A DNA stretch of 33,431 nt. Source: Bremia lactucae. Lineage: Eukaryota; Oomycota; Peronosporomycetes; Peronosporales; Peronosporaceae. Every line of letters starts with the position of its first letter. Within the stretch, counting starts at the first letter, position 1. Positions 31,346 to 33,431 of this stretch are shown here, piece after piece. The notes under the pieces were generated by a model. The model was not told the origin of the DNA. It was given only the letters and a program-made list of their open reading frames with translations, and made no database searches. A program made the translations under genes and the position numbers. The stretch lies in assembly GCF_004359215.1 (NCBI RefSeq), contig NC_090610.1, positions 7,523,605 through 7,557,035 of the forward strand. The letters are read 5' to 3'.

Positions 31346-31759
31346 GAGAGCTTGCTTCTCTTTATGACCTCTAGCCCTTGTTGCCATCGAGCGGATTTGT
31401 TGGGAAGCGAGGGGCTAGACCCAGTGTTTTTTGCGTAACGCAGCTAGCGCATTCGGGACACCTTGATCTGGCAACGGATTCGGTGCTCGTCTTCACACTT
31501 ACTGTGGTGGGCTCAGGTAGCTCAATTTTTTTCTCATAAGAAGTGTAACTATCGTATTCACGTAGTCATTAACTTAAAAGAACTACGTAGGGTCGGATTT
31601 TGTCTTCGTTTCCTTTTTGGTGTCTGGGATTGAGCAATTAACCTCAGGATTTTGATGTGGATGATGAAATCTCCCACCAAGTCACCGACCACTCGTTGTC
31701 ACAGTCGGACATAGAAGGGTGGATCAGGAAATTTTCGGCTGTAAATTACCAGAATGGGG
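31346..31759. other. Unassigned stretch before LTR C2
   Basis: No domain recognised. A 63-codon ORF starts at 31657 and runs into the LTR, so it is not a gene candidate. The last bases before the LTR, AGAATGGGG (31751-31759), are purine-rich, as a polypurine tract before a 3' LTR would be. The 3' LTR of element E should lie between 31345 and here but was not recognised. Confidence 0.45.
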
Positions 31760-32173
31760 TGCTAACACCGAGGGACAATATTACCTCCTTTTTTCGATTA
31801 GTAATATCCGATTTATGGTGTAATACGCGTGTCAGCTACCAACTTTAGATCTGGTGGCAGAGTCTATATTTCGGAAAAAAACGGTGAGGTATCCTTCGTT
31901 TTAAAATGTGTATAAAGTTTAGTTTCCTTCTCATTTTAAAAAGCGTTACGTGCCTTTCAAAAAACTTGCGCTCCGCTCACTTAAAGCGGAAGACCTTAAT
32001 CAGGAATTAGCTATTGGACACTAGTTGCCACCTCATTTGACGAATCAGAAACCTTCAACGTAGGATTAGTACGACTCTTTAAGCTGTTGGTTTATTCAGG
32101 TCTACAAAATAAAAGTGACTTATTAAGCCGACAGATTTTGCTTTGACTTAATAAGGGCAGTAGCTCCGCTACA
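31760..32173 (+). repeat. Second LTR of family C (LTR C2, probably 3')
   Basis: Homologous to 25250-25753 along its length, ending GCTACA at 32173, exactly where the similarity to LTR C1 (ACTACA) stops. No TGGTAGC primer site follows in direct orientation, as expected for a 3' or solo LTR. Hairpins CTTATTAAG/CTTAATAAG (32119-32155) and GTAGCTCC/GGAGCTAC (32160-32187, crossing the edge). Divergence from C1 is substantial, so the two may belong to different insertions. No target-site duplication was found. Confidence 0.68.
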
Positions 32174-32760
32174 GAGTAAGGAGCTACCAAGGTCCTTACG
32201 ATAAATAAATACTAAAAGGCTCAAAGAGTCACTTGGTCTAAGGAAACAAAGCAACTAACGACTCGGAGAGTCGCAAAGGCTCGTGGAGCATTTAAAGTCC
32301 TGGTATAAGAAACTTAGTGATACTTATAATCAAGGGGCGACGAGAGCCCAAGAGTATGTGCCTTGAGGAGGCTTTTAACTCTTGATAATCGCAGCGCATA
32401 TCTAAGAAAGACATGGAGCGCTTTTAGATCGATAGATGAATTGACCTTCATTTATGATTTTAAATGTAATATACCGCACCGCAAAAAATACTTTAATATA
32501 CAACCTGGCACCTGATTTCTATCTGGAGGCTGGCACGCGTGTTACTTGTAAATTGATAAGACTTTAATGATTTTACCTATATTAGTAAATAGAGAATATC
32601 ATTTCAAATTTAGACCACATCACGTAAGAGGTCTCAACAGAAGTGTGCCCATTATACAATCTCCCATCCGATTGTTGACACCGCGTGTCCGCACTCATCT
32701 TCATTTACTCTTGAGGTTTTTGGTCGAAAAGTTGACCTCACAGTTGTAATTTAAGTACAT
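32174..32760. other. Unassigned AT-rich stretch
   Basis: Short fragments in several frames (for example SAFRSIDELTFIYDFKCN near 32420-32475 and NREYHFKFRPHHVRG at 32591-32635) hint at a decayed coding region. I recognise no family, and no frame is continuous. No LTR or primer-binding site. Confidence 0.4.
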
Positions 32761-32994
32761 ATGCCATCGTCAAATGAGTCCCCGACTCTCCATAGCATTC
32801 TTGATGAGGACTTAACTGTGGACTACGATATCACGCTCCGTCAACTATCATCTCGGCATAATTTCCTGAGTACTGTGCGAGTAAGCCGCTTACCCAAGGA
32901 ATTTTATAAATCCCTTGACATCGACCGGAACTGGCCAGTCGGTAATTGTAACGGGGTGTATCGTTACATGAAATTAACAATAAAAGGTTGTTAA
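32761..32994 (+). pseudogene. Unrecognised ORF cut by LTR B
   Basis: 77 codons from ATG (MPSSNESPTLHSILDEDLTV...). The same frame is also open just upstream, apart from a stop at 32752-32754 (text EVFGRKVDLTVV before it). The first 62 codons precede the LTR; the last 15 (from CNGVYRYMK) are LTR sequence, so the original frame is truncated by the insertion at 32947. No signal peptide, membrane segment or known motif is visible. It may be a piece of a host gene or of an older element; it may also be chance. Confidence 0.3.
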
Positions 32995-33396
32995 TTAATA
33001 TTATCCAAAAGGTAGATAATATTTGGAGGAAATTACTTTAAATAGTAATTTCCTGAATTCTTATCCATGAATAGGTATAGACCATTGTGTCTATTTATTC
33101 CGCAGACTAATCAGCTGTAGAAGTAATCAAAGAGAGTTACGAGATAAGATAGATAAGACTTCATTTACATGTTTAGTATTAGTTTATAGTTAAGACAACA
33201 TTTACAAAGATAGATTAACAAGACACTTAACTATATTAATACAGTTTTCATTTTACCCTCTTAAGCTAACTTGCCTTAAGAGAAGTCTTCCTCTATACGT
33301 ACAGTGTACGTCACCTAACGAGAGGCACCACTCACATCTGAAGCAGTGTGAAGTGGACTTGTACTGAAACAGTACAAGTCGCAGTGCCCCGTTACA
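32947..33396 (+). repeat. 5' LTR of an element of family B
   Basis: A 450-bp LTR with 10-bp terminal inverted repeats, TGTAACGGGG (32947-32956) and CCCCGTTACA (33387-33396), followed after CC by a primer-binding site, so it is the 5' LTR of a plus-strand element whose body lies beyond the window. It looks the least decayed of the LTRs here. Nine stem-loops cover its first 110 and last 125 bp. Related scraps are at 6101-6120 (start) and 19493-19570 (end, inverted). No ORF. Confidence 0.9.
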
Positions 33397-33398
33397 CC

Positions 33399-33418
33399 TG
33401 GTAGCACTTTGTAGTCCG
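33399..33418 (+). other. Primer-binding site of the family B element
   Basis: TGGTAGCACTTTGTAGTCCG, two bases after the LTR end. The first eight bases fit the 3' end of eukaryotic initiator tRNA-Met. The rest does not have to match that tRNA, yet it is conserved among unrelated LTRs in this window. The following 13 bases to the window end are the start of the element body. Confidence 0.85.
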
Positions 33419-33431
33419 TCCAAGGACCACA

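Noticed and set aside
25245..32178. Target-site duplication flanking LTR C1 and LTR C2.
   Set aside because: The five bases before 25250 (TTGGT) and after 32173 (GAGTA) do not match. The C1 start is also uncertain.

Overview
The window is 33.4 kb of gene-poor, repeat-dominated eukaryotic DNA with no intact host gene. Its retroelement relics are Ty3/gypsy elements (gag with CCHC knuckle, DSGA/DCGA protease, RT, RNase H, integrase, chromodomain). Their protein style (for example the HEIDLIPGS RT start, the HGLPHELVS integrase core and short hairpin-rich LTRs) resembles those of oomycetes such as Phytophthora and the downy mildews. That assignment is from recalled family resemblance, not from a search.

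Layout. (1) 1-4436 and 6122-14324 are two blocks of one tandem satellite, broken by a 671-base N gap (1950-2620), a single N (6121) and a 100-base N gap (14325-14424). The satellite has a long unit of about 513 bp and a short unit of about 305 bp (with 293 and 252 variants). The short unit looks like the long one after loss of about 208 bp between two similar internal segments. (2) 4437-6120 is the 5' half of a minus-strand gypsy element (LTR, primer-binding site, gag) lying in the satellite. (3) 14425-16990 is a minus-strand pol relic. It faces 17225-24545, a plus-strand gag-pol relic of the same family in a head-to-head arrangement; the plus copy carries a scrambled repeat of its gag/protease part and an inverted LTR scrap. 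(4) 25250-27736 is the 5' part of another gypsy element (LTR C1, gag, protease). It is followed by a further element (LTR E 27737-28063, gag, protease, RNase H and integrase remnants to about 31345) that probably inserted into it. A second LTR of the C family lies at 31760-32173. (5) 32947-33396 is a clean 450-bp LTR (family B) followed by a primer-binding site; its body runs out of the window.

All gag-pol reading frames are broken by stops and frameshifts, and several catalytic residues are lost, so nothing here is likely to be autonomously active. The 3' LTR B element cannot be judged because its body lies outside the window.

The main unusual signals are: short perfect inverted repeats far denser than chance in the retroelement DNA, including a chain of nine in LTR B; two places where comparing paralogous copies shows a palindrome being created or perfected in one copy; and the satellite's long/short unit structure with several distinct deletion junctions and a conserved barcode of unit lengths repeated 10.35 kb apart.
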